Source of the DNA: Globodera rostochiensis
Taxonomy: Eukaryota; Nematoda; Chromadorea; Rhabditida; Heteroderidae
Assembly (NCBI GenBank): GCA_018350325.1
Contig: JAEVLN010000028.1
Span: 496,001 to 560,000, forward strand
Length of the DNA stretch: 64,000 bases
Direction of reading: 5' to 3'
Shown: positions 24,180 to 36,552 of the stretch, in pieces
How the letters are laid out: every line of letters starts with the position of its first letter
How positions within the stretch are numbered: position 1 is the first letter of the stretch
Made by a program: the position numbers and the translations under genes
Notes under the pieces: generated by a model
Seen by the model: only the letters and a program-made list of their open reading frames with translations
What the model was told of the DNA's origin: nothing
The model's database searches: none

Positions 24180-24354
24180 GACTCAGACTGATTAAAAATG
24201 GGCAAAATCACTCATATAGGCGTTAAAAATTACGAATTTGTCAATAGAAAATAAAAATTGAGAATTGAACGCACGCACAATTCTGTAACCATTTTTGATA
24301 AAATTAGATAATGAACTTTTATTTTTTCCAAATAAATACTCGAAATTAAATACC

Positions 24355-24840
24355 GGACGGGACCGGGATCCCATTGGGATTTTTTCGTGACTTCGGGACT
24401 CCGACATCCCGCGGTATCCTGAAAAATTTGGGTCGAATCTGATCAGGATGAAAATTCTCAATTTTTGTTTTCTAATGACGAATTCGTAATCAGCGCACAA
24501 ATAACATATTTTCAGACAATTTTAGAATAAAAAAATTTCCTACAAATTTTGGCGAAAAGGGTCCTCCCTATGGGGTTTGGCCAACTTTTAGGGGTATAAC
24601 TTTATTCATAGTTGAGATCTTCGGGATTGATAAAGACGGGATTTAGTCGAGATGCCAATACAAAAAAAAATCGGTTTGGCCGGTCTCTACTCGAAATATG
24701 AAAATAAAAAAATGAAGGTAGCATACACAAAGTAAATTTCAAATCTCGATCGATCCTATGCGCGAATAATGACCAAAACAGATTTAATGAAAATGTGAAT
24801 AGGTAAATATTAATATAATTAATGTCAAAAAGCGGAACTC
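24355..24840 (+). repeat. Dispersed repeat, degenerate copy
   Basis: It shares 'gacatcccgcggtatcc', 'gatttagtcg(a/g)gatgccaatac' and 'aacagatttaatgaaaat' with 9178-9400, with an internal insertion. Confidence 0.6.
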
Positions 24841-25439
24841 CATCTCCCCATTTGTACAACTCCCAAACACACTAGCTACAACCCGCCCCAACCCCACTCA
24901 TGCCAGCTACAACATCCCCCCCCCCCCCAGCTAAATCAAAAACAAAGTTCAAATTCGTATTCGCCGTATCAAATTTAGTGAAAATTTTGATGAAAAAAAA
25001 CAAAGGGTCCCTTCCAGTGTTTTGCTGTTCCAGCTAAGCAATTTCTTGAAGGCATAAAATATTTGTTTCATTAAATTTAAGAAAAAAAAATCTAGTGGAC
25101 CTTTTTGTTTTGTAATTTATAAAAATCAAGACCAATTATTTAAAAAACTCTCAAAATCTTCAACCCGGGCTCCTACCATTTCCAAAAAGCTTCAAAAATG
25201 GTTGCACATCTCTTAACAAATTGAGTCGAGAATTCAAAATTTTCTCGACACCCCTCCCTCCAGAAGAAAGCATAAGTCTCAAAAAATTATTTGATTTTTT
25301 CTCTAAGGTTGCTCCCCATTCTCAAAATTGGGTCGTCCATGACCCTCGACATGACCAACCCCACCTCCCCGATTTTCCCGCCTCGAGGGATCAGGAGCAA
25401 ACCTATTTTGAACCTAAATTAAAATTTTGGTAAAAGTCT

Positions 25440-25509
25440 CAGATTTTTGGGAGTGAATTCTCGAGTCTCGGGGTCAAGTCTCGGTAAATTTAGGTCTCGA
25501 GCATCACTA
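25440..25509. mobile_element. Fragment of gtctcgg-word element
   Basis: It contains 'gagtctcggggtcaag' and ends TCGAGCATCACTA, like the right half of the complete element at 48,014-48,849. The left end is missing. Confidence 0.55.
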
Positions 25510-25599
25510 ACAAGTGATGAACACTTTGTTCAATGAATCACCGATTATAATTTCATACTGAATTTCACTCGGGAAATTTTTAATTTGGAACAGTCTAAA

Positions 25600-25705
25600 A
25601 ACAGTTTACACTGTTCTGTTCTGTTCTCGAGGTCGGAACAGAACAGAACAGGAACAGAACAGACAGGCTGTTCTAAGATTTTAGAACAGAACAGGAACAG
25701 GTTCA
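25600..25705. repeat. Word array gaacagaacag
   Basis: Direct and inverted copies of 'ggaacagaacag' / 'ctgttctgttc' around a centre near 25,630. This resembles the inside of the hAT-like elements, but no termini were identified. Confidence 0.5.
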
Positions 25706-26004
25706 AAATTGGTAAACACTGGTCCCTTCCCTTTGGGTTCACTTTTTCGACCATACACTAAGGGTATTAAAATGAACTCAAATATTTTCTAATAGAGCTA
25801 AAAATAAGCTATTTATCTAATTAGCGCTTTTTTGAGAATTCACAAAAAATGGTCATGCTTTTTTTAAATTTTTTTTTTTTCGAAAAATTGACCATAACTT
25901 TTTGAATTTCAAGCTTTCAGACAAATATTAGGGGTAAAAGCGAAGTGCCGTGGAATTTTGAACAAAACTAGAAAAAAATCATAATTTTGGACATATCGGG
26001 TATC

Positions 26005-26155
26005 GTAAAAAATGGCTACCGGTCCGAATCCCACCCGTCCGAACCCCACTCAAGCGAAAAGTGTCCCGAATCCCATCCCAGCCAAAAACAGTCCGAATCC
26101 CACCCGTCCAAATCCCACTCCGAATCCCACCACACACAAAAATGTCCCGAATCTT
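26005..26155. repeat. Word array gaatcccacccgtcc
   Basis: Tandem variants of 'ccgaatcccacccgtc' over 140 bp. Read on the plus strand it gives a Ser-His-Pro-rich phrase, but there is no sign of a gene. Confidence 0.6.
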
Positions 26156-26257
26156 TTATTTTACTTAGTGGCATAATTTATTTAGTATTAAGTTTGCGAT
26201 CAAAGTTATAGAATAACGCTAATTTCGAATTTCAAATCAAGGATTGTGGAAGACGGA

Positions 26258-26375
26258 CGCAGGACCCACTTCGACTAACTTTTTTGCAAAGCCAACTAAA
26301 TCCAGCATTTTTGATACCATTCGAAAGCTTATAATGAGGAAACGCTATCAACAAGCAAAGGCTAAGCGATTGGAA
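26258..26375. repeat. Foldback-arm remnant at the edge of the satellite
   Basis: 'caaagccaactaaatcc', 'ataccattcgaaagctt' and 'aaggctaagcgatt' follow the same order as the inner arm of the foldback element at 23,803-23,900. The satellite begins about 15 bp after it. Confidence 0.55.
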
Positions 26376-29300
26376 ACTCCCTAAAAATCCCAAAGGAAAA
26401 ATGCCAAAGGGGAGAAAATGCCAAAGGAATGCTAAAGGGGAGAAAAATGCCAAAGAGGAGAAAATGAGAAGATAAATGCCAAAAGAGAAAAATGCTAAAG
26501 GGGAGAAAAATGCCAAAGAGGAGAAAATTAGGAGGTAAATGCCTAAAGAGAAAAATGCTAAAGGGGAGAAAAATGCCAAAAGGGAGAAAATGTCAAATGC
26601 GGAAATGCCAAATGGAGCTAACGGAGAGAAAATGCCAAATGGGAGAAAATACCAAAAGGGGAAATGTCAAAGTGAGGATGCCAAAGGAAAAATGCCAAAG
26701 GGGAGAAAATGTTAAATGCGGAAATGCCAAAGGGAGGAAATGCCAAAGGGAGGAAATGCCAAATGGGGAAATGCCAAAGGGAGGAAATGCCAAATGTGGA
26801 AATGCCAAAGGGAGGAAATGCCAAATGGGGAAATGCCAAAGTGAGGAAATGCCAAAGGAAAAATTCCAAAGGGGAGAAAATGTTAAATGCGGAAATGCCA
26901 AAGGGAGGAAATGCCAAATGGGGAAATGCCAAAGGGAGGAAATGCCAAATGGGGAAATGCCAAAGGGAGGAAATGCCAAATGGGGAAATGCCAAAGTGAG
27001 GAAATGCCAAAGGAAAAATTCCAAAGGGGAGAAAATGCCAAAGGAATGCTAAAGGGGAGAAAAATGCCAAAGAGGAGAAAACGAGGAGGTAAATGCCAAA
27101 AGAGAAAAATGCTAAAGGGGAGAAAAATGCCAAAGAGGAGAAAATGAGGAGGTAAATGCCAAAAGAGAAAAATGCTAAAGGGGAGAAAAATGCCAAAAGG
27201 GAGAAAATGTCAAATGCGGAAATGCCAAATGGAGCTAACGGAGAGAAAATGCCAAATGGGAGAAAATGCCAAAGGAATGCTAAAGGGGAGAAAAATGCCA
27301 AAAGGGTAAATGCTAAAGTGAGTAATGCCAAAGGGCAGAAAAAGCCAAAGGAAAATGCCAAAGGGGAGAAAATGCCAAAGGAATGCTAAAGGGGAGAAAA
27401 ATGCCAAAGAGGAGAAAATGAGGAGGTAAATGCCAAAAGAGAAAAATGCTAAAGGGGAGAAAAATGCCAAAGAGGAGAAAATGAGGAGGTAAATGCCAAA
27501 AAAGAAAAATGCTAAAGGGGAGAAAAATGCCAAAGAGGAGAAAATGAGGAGGTAAATGCCAAAAGAGAAAAATGCTAAAGGGGAGAAAAATGCCAAAAGG
27601 GAGAAAATGTCAAATGCGGAAATGCCAAATGGAGCTAACGGAGAGAAAATGCCAAATGGGAGAAAATGCCAAAGGAATGCTAAAGGGGAGAAAAATGCCA
27701 AAAGGGTAAATGCTAAAGTGAGTAATGCCAAAGGGCAGAAAAAGCCAAAGGAAAATGCCAAAGGGGAGAAAATGCCAAAGGAATGCTAAAGGGGAGAAAA
27801 ATGCCAAAGAGGAGAAAATGAGGAGGTAAATGCCAAAAGAGAAAAATGCTAAAGGGGAGAAAAATGCCAAAGGGGAGAAAATGCCAAAGGAATGCTAAAG
27901 GGGAGAAAATGCCAAAGGGGAGAAAATGTCAAATGCGGAAATGCCAAATGGAGCTAACGGAGAGAAAATGCCAAATGGGAGAAAATACCAAAAGGAAAAA
28001 TGCCAAAGGAGAGAAAATGTTAAATGTGGAAATGCCAAAGGGAGGAAATGCCAAATGGGGAAATGCCAAAGGGAGGAAATGCCAAATGGGGAAATGCCAA
28101 AGGGAGGAAATGCCAAATGGGGGAAATGCCAAATGGAGGAAATGCCAAATGGGGAAATGCTAAAGTGAGAAATGCCAAAGGAAAAATTCCAAAGGGGAGA
28201 AAATGTTAAATGCGGAAATGCCAAAGGGAGGAAATGCCAAATGGGGAAATGCCAAATGGAGGAAATGCCAAATGGGGAAATGCCAAAGGGAGGAAATGCC
28301 AAATGGGGAAATGCCAAAGTGAGGAAATGCCAAAGGAAAAATTCCAAAGGGGAGAAAATGTCAAATGCGGATGCCAAAGGAAAAATGCCAAAAGGGGAAA
28401 TGCCAAAGGGAGGAAATGCCAAATGGGGAAATGCCAAAGGGAGGAAATGCCAAATGGGGAAATGCCAAAGTGAGGAAATGCCAAAGGAAAAATTCCAAAG
28501 GGGAGAAAATGTCAAATGCGGATGCCAAAGGAAAAATGCCAAAAGGGGAAATGCCAAAGGGAGGAAATGCCAAATGGGAGAAAAGCCAAAAGGGGAAATG
28601 CCAAATAATGCCAAAGGGGAGAAAATGTCCAAGGGGAAAATGCCAAATAAGAGATGCCAAAAAGGAAAATGCCAAAAGAGAAAAATGTCAAAGGAGGTAA
28701 ATGCAAAAAGAGAAAAATGCCAAATGGGAGAAAATGCCAAAAAGGAATGCTAAAGGGGAGAAAAATGCCAAATGGGAGAAAATGCTGAAAGGGAAAAATG
28801 CCAAAGGGAGGAAATGTCAAATGGATGAAAATGCCAAAAGGGTAAATGCTAAAGTGAGAAATGCCAAAGGGCAGAAAAAGCCAAAGGAAAATGCCAAAGG
28901 GGAGAAAATGTCAAATGCGGAAATGCCAAAGGAAAAATGCCAAAAGGGGAAATGCCAAAGGAAAAATGCCAAAGGGGAGAAAATGTCAAGGGGGAAAATG
29001 CCAAAGGGGAGAAAATGTCAAAGGAGAAAATGCCAAATAAGAGATGCCAAAAAGGAAAATACCAAAAGAAAAAATGTCAAAGGAGGTAAATGCAAGAGAA
29101 AAATGCGAAATGGGAGAAAATGCCAAAAAGGAGAAAATGCTGAAAGGGAGAAATGCCAAAGGGAGAAATGTCAAATGGGTGAAAATGCCAAAAGGGTAAA
29201 TGCTAAAGTGAGAAATGCCAAAGGGCAGAAAAAGCCAAAGGAAAATGCCTAAGAGGAGAAAATGTCAAAAGAGATAATGCCAAAAGGAAGAAATGCCAAA

Positions 29301-29422
29301 TGGAAGAAAATGCCAAAGGAGAGACAATGGAGAGAAAATGCCAAAAAGGCAAATGCCAAAATTCCAAGGACAGAAAGCCTCGAAGTATTTCAGTCAAATC
29401 TGTTCACAACATAATCGTAATT

Positions 29423-29461
29423 CTAGCGGTTGGTGCGCCGTAGGCGCACCTAAACCGCTAG
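29423..29461. repeat. 39-bp hairpin in satellite, copy 1
   Basis: Left arm ctagcggttggtgcgcc, loop gta, right arm ggcgcacctaaaccgctag. The arms pair completely except for a two-base bulge. It follows a fixed 80-bp tail starting 'ttccaaggacagaaagcc'. Confidence 0.9.
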
Positions 29462-30408
29462 TATGGACTAAAAATGCCAAAGGAATGCTAAAGGGGAGAA
29501 AAATGCCAAAGAGGAGAAAATGAGGAGGTAAATGCCAAAAGAGAAAAATGCTAAAGGGGAGAAAAATGCCAAAGGGGAGAAAATGCCAAAGGAATGCTAA
29601 AGGGGAGAAAATGCCAAAGGGGAGAAAATGTCAAATGCGGAAATGCCAAATGGAGCTAACGGAGAGAAAATGCCAAATGGGAGAAAATACCAAAAGGAAA
29701 AATGCCAAAGGAGAGAAAATGTTAAATGTGGAAATGCCAAAGGGAGGAAATGCCAAATGGGGAAATGCCAAAGGGAGGAAATGCCAAATGGGGAAATGCC
29801 AAAGGGAGGAAATGCCAAATGGGGGAAATGCCAAATGGAGGAAATGCCAAATGGGGAAATGCTAAAGTGAGAAATGCCAAAGGAAAAATTCCAAAGGGGA
29901 GAAAATGTTAAATGCGGAAATGCCAAAGGGAGGAAATGCCAAATGGGGAAATGCCAAATGGAGGAAATGCCAAATGGGGAAATGCCAAAGGGAGGAAATG
30001 CCAAATGGGGAAATGCCAAAGTGAGGAAATGCCAAAGGAAAAATTCCAAAGGGGAGAAAATGTTAAATGCGGAAATGCCAAAGGGAGGAAATGCCAAATG
30101 GGGAAATGCCAAAAAGGAGAAAATGCTGAAAGGGAGAAATGCCAAAGGGAGAAATGTCAAATGGGTGAAAATGCCAAAAGGGTAAATGCTAAAGTGAGAA
30201 ATGCCAAAGGGCAGAAAAAGCCAAAGGAAAATGCCTAAGAGGAGAAAATGTCAAAAGAGATAATGCCAAAAGGAAGAAATGCCAAATGGAAGAAAATGCC
30301 AAAGGAGAGACAATGGAGAGAAAATGCCAAAAAGGCAAATGCCAAAATTCCAAGGACAGAAAGCCTCGAAGTATTTCAGTCAAATCTGTTCACAACATAA
30401 TCGTAATT

Positions 30409-30447
30409 CTAGCGGTTGGTGCGCCGTAGGCGCACCTAAACCGCTAG
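30409..30447. repeat. 39-bp hairpin in satellite, copy 2
   Basis: Identical to the copy at 29,423, 986 bp further on, with the same tail before it and 'tatggactaaaaa' after it. Confidence 0.9.
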
Positions 30448-32110
30448 TATGGACTAAAAATGCCAAAGGAATGCTAAAGGGGAGAAAAATGCCAAAGAGG
30501 AGAAAATGAGGAGGTAAATGCCAAAAGAGAAAAATGCTAAAGGGGAGAAAAATGCCAAAGGGGAGAAAATGCCAAAGGAATGCTAAAGGGGAGAAAATGC
30601 CAAAGGGGAGAAAATGTCAAATGCGGAAATGCCAAATGGAGCTAACGGAGAGAAAATGCCAAATGGGAGAAAATACCAAAAGGAAAAATGCCAAAGGAGA
30701 GAAAATGTTAAATGTGGAAATGCCAAAGGGAGGAAATGCCAAATGGGGAAATGCCAAAGGGAGGAAATGCCAAATGGGGAAATGCCAAAGGGAGGAAATG
30801 CCAAATGGGGGAAATGCCAAATGGAGGAAATGCCAAATGGGGAAATGCTAAAGTGAGAAATGCCAAAGGAAAAACTCCAAAGGGGAGAAAATGTTAAATG
30901 CGGAAATGCCAAAGGGAGGAAATGCCAAATGGGGAAATGCCAAATGGAGGAAATGCCAAATGGGGAAATGCCAAAGGGAGGAAATGCCAAATGGGGAAAT
31001 GCCAAAGTGAGGAAATGCCAAAGGAAAAATTCCAAAGGGGAGAAAATGTCAAATGCGGATGCCAAAGGAAAAATGCCAAAAGGGGAAATGCCAAAGGGAG
31101 GAAATGCCAAATGGGGAAATGCCAAAGGGAGGAAATGCCAAATGGGGAAATGCCAAAGTGAGGAAATGCCAAAGGAAAAATTCCAAAGGGGAGAAAATGT
31201 CAAATGCGGATGCCAAAGGAAAAATGCCAAAAGGGGAAATGCCAAAGGGAGGAAATGCCAAATGGGAGAAAAGCCAAAAGGGGAAATGCCAAATAATGCC
31301 AAAGGGGAGAAAATGTCCAAGGGGAAAATGCCAAATAAGAGATGCCAAAAAGGAAAATGCCAAAAGAGAAAAATGTCAAAGGAGGTAAATGCAAAAAGAG
31401 AAAAATGCCAAATGGGAGAAAATGCCAAAAAGGAATGCTAAAGGGGAGAAAAATGCCAAATGGGAGAAAATGCTGAAAGGGAAAAATGCCAAAGGGAGGA
31501 AATGTCAAATGGATGAAAATGCCAAAAGGGTAAATGCTAAAGTGAGAAATGCCAAAGGGCAGAAAAAGCCAAAGGAAAATGCCAAAGGGGAGAAAATGTC
31601 AAATGCGGAAATGCCAAAGGAAAAATGCCAAAAGGGGAAATGCCAAAGGAAAAATGCCAAAGGGGAGAAAATGTCAAGGGGGAAAATGCCAAAGGGGAGA
31701 AAATGTCAAAGGAGAAAATGCCAAATAAGAGATGCCAAAAAGGAAAATACCAAAAGAAAAAATGTCAAAGGAGGTAAATGCAAGAGAAAAATGCGAAATG
31801 GGAGAAAATGCCAAAAAGGAGAAAATGCTGAAAGGGAGAAATGCCAAAGGGAGAAATGTCAAATGGGTGAAAATGCCAAAAGGGTAAATGCTAAAGTGAG
31901 AAATGCCAAAGGGCAGAAAAAGCCAAAGGAAAATGCCTAAGAGGAGAAAATGTCAAAAGAGATAATGCCAAAAGGAAGAAATGCCAAATGGAAGAAAATG
32001 CCAAAGGAGAGACAATGGAGAGAAAATGCCAAAAAGGCAAATGCCAAAATTCCAAGGACAGAAAGCCTCGAAGTATTTCAGTCAAATCTGTTCACAACAT
32101 AATCGTAATT

Positions 32111-32149
32111 CTAGCGGTTGGTGCGCCGTAGGCGCACCTAAACCGCTAG
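32111..32149. repeat. 39-bp hairpin in satellite, copy 3
   Basis: Identical to copy 1 and 1,702 bp after copy 2. It marks the right edge of array 1. Confidence 0.9.
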
Positions 32150-32264
32150 TATGGACTAAAAAGTCGCTCTAATTCTAAAATTTTTCAAAATGAATGCTAT
32201 TTCCGGGCTTCTCGCATGATTCCCCTATTCGCAAAAAACATGTTAAAACATGAATCGTCTCTAC

Positions 32265-32618
32265 CGCATCAGGTGGTTCCGACAGTAGTTGATTTCGACA
32301 GTAAGTGATTTCGACAGTGAATTCCAAAAAAATGTATCGAACTTGTTAGCATTTCGAATTTTCAACTTCTAAATGCTTTTAGCCTGTACGTTATCAGTTT
32401 TGCTAAAAAAAAATGCATTTTTAGGCTTGCCTCGAAAATTACAGATTTTTTGAATTGTTCGAATTTTTTACTTTTTTAGGGATTTTATATCGTTTACGTG
32501 GGTCGAAATGCCTAAAAATGCGAATTTTAAACTTCTTGGAAAATTATAGAATTTTTAACAGTGGCACTGTCGAAATCACTTACTGTCGAAATCAACTACT
32601 GTCGGAACCACATGATGC
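32265..32618. mobile_element. Foldback element with 9-bp duplication, copy 1
   Basis: About 50-bp inverted ends: GGTGGTTCCGACAGTAG then gatttcgacagtaag on the left, complemented on the right. The flanks are a perfect 9-bp repeat cgtctctac. The interior is AT-rich and non-coding. It is copied again at 36,200 by the large duplication. Confidence 0.85.
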
Positions 32619-33365
32619 CGTCTCTACATATACATACATATTGATGAGGTTTTTTGAGAAAAAAAATCTTAATAAATTTTGAATATTTGGCGTAATGTTC
32701 ATGCATTTTTTCTCTGTGTACTTGTTTTAATCAAAAAGTTGTTCGGATTTGAATTGAAAATTTTAATAAAAACCTCATTTTCCATTGATTTTTATGCAAA
32801 AAAAAAAAGTTACATTTTCTGCAAATCTATTAACAAATAGAGTCAAAATTGGAAAAAAATTTCTCGGCGGCGCCCCCTCCCCCCCCCCCAAAAAAAAAAG
32901 GTTTTGAGAAAAAACGCGTGCAAAATCAAAAATTTTACTTGCATTGTTTTCATTTTTCGAATTACACAAATTTAAACTCATTAAATTGCTTTTTTGCATG
33001 GCAAATGGATGATTTCAATTTTAGAAAAATGCAAATTGAGGCACTTATTTTTTGGAAAATTCGTAATTGAAATGTAGCCAGCCAAAAAAAGGAAATTTTA
33101 AAATTCCCCCATCAAAAAATTTGACTGAATTGCTAAAAAGTTGCAAAGTGAGTCAGCCTTCTCCCGTTGTGAGATTTTTCCATTTTTTTTTTTTGCTTAA
33201 CTTGATTTGAATGTTTATTTAGAAATTAGCAAAAACAAAATTGTGCTGATTGTAAAGTGCAGAAAAATCGTCACTTAAAAGTGACAACACGACAACATCG
33301 ACCAACTTTTGCAAATGTCCCTTGTAAGTCGGGTCCATACGTGACTATTAGGGGTGGGTCAACGG

Positions 33366-36094
33366 CCAAAGGGAGGAAATGCCAAATGGGGAAATGCCAA
33401 AGGGAGGAAATGCCAAATGTGGAAATGCCAAAGGGAGGAAATGCCAAATGGGGAAATGCCAAAGTGAGGAAATGCCAAAGGAAAAATTCCAAAGGGGAGA
33501 AAATGTTAAATGCGGAAATGCCAAAGGGAGGAAATGCCAAATGGGGAAATGCCAAAGGGAGGAAATGCCAAATGGGGAAATGCCAAAGGGAGGAAATGCC
33601 AAATGGGGAAATGCCAAAGTGAGGAAATGCCAAAGGAAAAATTCCAAAGGGGAGAAAATGCCAAAGGAATGCTAAAGGGGAGAAAAATGCCAAAGAGGAG
33701 AAAACGAGGAGGTAAATGCCAAAAGAGAAAAATGCTAAAGGGGAGAAAAATGCCAAAGAGGAGAAAATGAGGAGGTAAATGCCAAAAGAGAAAAATGCTA
33801 AAGGGGAGAAAAATGCCAAAAGGGAGCAAATGTCAAATGCGGAAATGCCAAATGGAGCTAACGGAGAGAAAATGCCAAATGGGAGAAAATGCCAAAGGAA
33901 TGCTAAAGGGGAGAAAAATGCCAAAAGGGTAAATGCTAAAGTGAGTAATGCCAAAGGGCAGAAAAAGCCAAAGGAAAATGCCAAAGGGGAGAAAATGCCA
34001 AAGGAATGCTAAAGGGGAGAAAAATGCCAAAGAGGAGAAAATGAGGAGGTAAATGCCAAAAGAGAAAAATGCTAAAGGGGAGAAAAATGCCAAAAAGGAG
34101 AAAATGAAGAGGTAAATGCCAAAAGAGAAAAATGCTAAAGGGGAGAAAAATGCCAAAGAGGAGAAAATGAGGAGGTAAATGCCAAAAGAGAAAAATGCTA
34201 AAGGGGAGAAAAATGCCAAAAGGGAGAAAATGTCAAATGCGGAAATGCCAAATGGAGCTAACGGAGAGAAAATGCCAAATGGGAGAAAATGCCAAAGGAA
34301 TGCTAAAGGGGAGAAAAATGCCAAAAGGGTAAATGCTAAAGTGAGTAATGCCAAAGGGCAGAAAAAGCCAAAGGAAAATGCCAAAGGGGAGAAAATGCCA
34401 AAGGAATGCTAAAGGGGAGAAAAATGCCAAAGAGGAGAAAATGAGGAGGTAAATGCCAAAAGAGAAAAATGCTAAAGGGGAGAAAAATGCCAAAGGGGAG
34501 AAAATGCCAAAGGAATGCTAAAGGGGAGAAAATGCCAAAGGGGAGAAAATGTCAAATGCGGAAATGCCAAATGGAGCTAACGGAGAGAAAATGCCAAATG
34601 GGAGAAAATACCAAAAGGAAAAATGCCAAAGGAGAGAAAATGTTAAATGTGGAAATGCCAAAGGGAGGAAATGCCAAATGGGGAAATGCCAAAGGGAGGA
34701 AATGCCAAATGGGGAAATGCCAAAGGGAGGAAATGCCAAATGGGGGAAATGCCAAATGGAGGAAATGCCAAATGGGGAAATGCTAAAGTGAGAAATGCCA
34801 AAGGAAAAATTCCAAAGGGGAGAAAATGTTAAATGCGGAAATGCCAAAGGGAGGAAATGCCAAATGGGGAAATGCCAAATGGAGGAAATGCCAAATGGGG
34901 AAATGCCAAAGGGAGGAAATGCCAAATGGGGAAATGCCAAAGTGAGGAAATGCCAAAGGAAAAATTCCAAAGGGGAGAAAATGTCAAATGCGGATGCCAA
35001 AGGAAAAATGCCAAAAGGGGAAATGCCAAAGGGAGGAAATGCCAAATGGGGAAATGCCAAAGGGAGGAAATGCCAAATGGGGAAATGCCAAAGTGAGGAA
35101 ATGCCAAAGGAAAAATTCCAAAGGGGAGAAAATGTCAAATGCGGATGCCAAAGGAAAAATGCCAAAAGGGGAAATGCCAAAGGGAGGAAATGCCAAATGG
35201 GAGAAAAGCCAAAAGGGGAAATGCCAAATAATGCCAAAGGGGAGAAAATGTCCAAGGGGAAAATGCCAAATAAGAGATGCCAAAAAGGAAAATGCCAAAA
35301 GAGAAAAATGTCAAAGGAGGTAAATGCAAAAAGAGAAAAATGCCAAATGGGAGAAAATGCCAAAAAGGAATGCTAAAGGGGAGAAAAATGCCAAATGGGA
35401 GAAAATGCTGAAAGGGAAAAATGCCAAAGGGAGGAAATGTCAAATGGATGAAAATGCCAAAAGGGTAAATGCTAAAGTGAGAAATGCCAAAGGGCAGAAA
35501 AAGCCAAAGGAAAATGCCAAAGGGGAGAAAATGTCAAATGCGGAAATGCCAAAGGAAAAATGCCAAAAGGGGAAATGCCAAAGGAAAAATGCCAAAGGGG
35601 AGAAAATGTCAAGGGGGAAAATGCCAAAGGGGAGAAAATGTCAAAGGAGAAAATGCCAAATAAGAGATGCCAAAAAGGAAAATACCAAAAGAAAAAATGT
35701 CAAAGGAGGTAAATGCAAGAGAAAAATGCGAAATGGGAGAAAATGCCAAAAAGGAGAAAATGCTGAAAGGGAGAAATGCCAAAGGGAGAAATGTCAAATG
35801 GGTGAAAATGCCAAAAGGGTAAATGCTAAAGTGAGAAATGCCAAAGGGCAGAAAAAGCCAAAGGAAAATGCCTAAGAGGAGAAAATGTCAAAAGAGATAA
35901 TGCCAAAAGGAAGAAATGCCAAATGGAAGAAAATGCCAAAGGAGAGACAATGGAGAGAAAATGCCAAAAAGGCAAATGCCAAAATTCCAAGGACAGAAAG
36001 CCTCGAAGTATTTCAGTCAAATCTGTTCACAACATAATCGTAATTCTAGCGGTTGGTGCGCCGTAGGCGCACCTAAACCGCTAGTATGGACTAA
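33366..36094 (+). repeat. Purine-rich gccaaa satellite, array 2
   Basis: The same units and order as 26,743-29,474, with one set of higher-order repeat and one terminal hairpin. Confidence 0.93.
36046..36084. repeat. 39-bp hairpin in satellite, copy 4
   Basis: Identical to the other three, lying 6,623 bp after copy 1. Confidence 0.9.
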
Positions 36095-36199
36095 AAAGTC
36101 GCTCTAATTCTAAAATTTTTCAAAATGAATGCTATTTCCGGGCTTCTCGCATGATTCCCCTATTCGCAAAAAACATGTTAAAACATGAATCGTCTCTAC

Positions 36200-36552
36200 C
36201 GCATCAGGTGGTTCCGACAGTAGTTGATTTCGACAGTAAGTGATTTCGACAGTGAATTCCAAAAAAATGTATCGAACTTGTTAGCATTTCGAATTTTCAA
36301 CTTCTAAATGCTTTTAGCCTGTACGTTATCAGTTTTGCTAAAAAAAATGCATTTTTAGGCTTGCCTCGAAAATTACAGATTTTTTGAATTGTTCGAATTT
36401 TTTACTTTTTTAGGGATTTTATATCGTTTACGTGGGTCGAAATGCCTAAAAATGCGAATTTTAAACTTCTTGGAAAATTATAGAATTTTTAACAGTGGCA
36501 CTGTCGAAATCACTTACTGTCGAAATCAACTACTGTCGGAACCACATGATGC
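36200..36552. mobile_element. Foldback element with 9-bp duplication, copy 2
   Basis: Duplicate of 32,265-32,618 with the same flanks cgtctctac. It arose by segmental duplication, not by a new insertion. Confidence 0.85.

Larger units (their letters stand above)
26388..32157 (+). repeat. Purine-rich gccaaa satellite, array 1
   Basis: Nearly uninterrupted 14-17-bp units: aaatgccaaagggagg, aaatgccaaatgggg, aatgctaaaggggaga, aaatgtcaaatgcgg and others. The plus strand is strongly purine-biased. There is a higher-order structure: a unit of about 1,702 bp ends with a fixed non-satellite tail and a 39-bp hairpin, at 29,423, 30,409 and 32,111. The middle unit is 986 bp, having lost 716 bp. Long open frames exist on both strands because the units lack stops; they are not credible genes. 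Confidence 0.95.
26743..33365. repeat. Large tandem duplication, parent copy (6,623 bp)
   Basis: This stretch (satellite plus 1.2 kb of unique spacer) is repeated at 33,366-37,300. Landmarks in the left satellite part are offset by 6,623, and landmarks in the spacer by about 3,935. The difference, 2,688 bp, equals exactly 986 + 1,702, that is, two higher-order satellite units present here and absent from the second copy. Confidence 0.85.

Noticed and set aside
26388..32157. Possible CRISPR array because of regular short repeats
   Set aside because: There are no unique spacers; the units are contiguous variants of one sequence, and the context is a eukaryotic nuclear genome.
26492..36000. Many long open frames on both strands, up to about 280 codons, with phrases such as GNAKGRKCQMGK or WHFLPLAFPHLAF
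   Set aside because: They come from satellite units that lack stop codons in most frames. Both strands and several frames are open at once, and the phrases simply spell the repeat unit.
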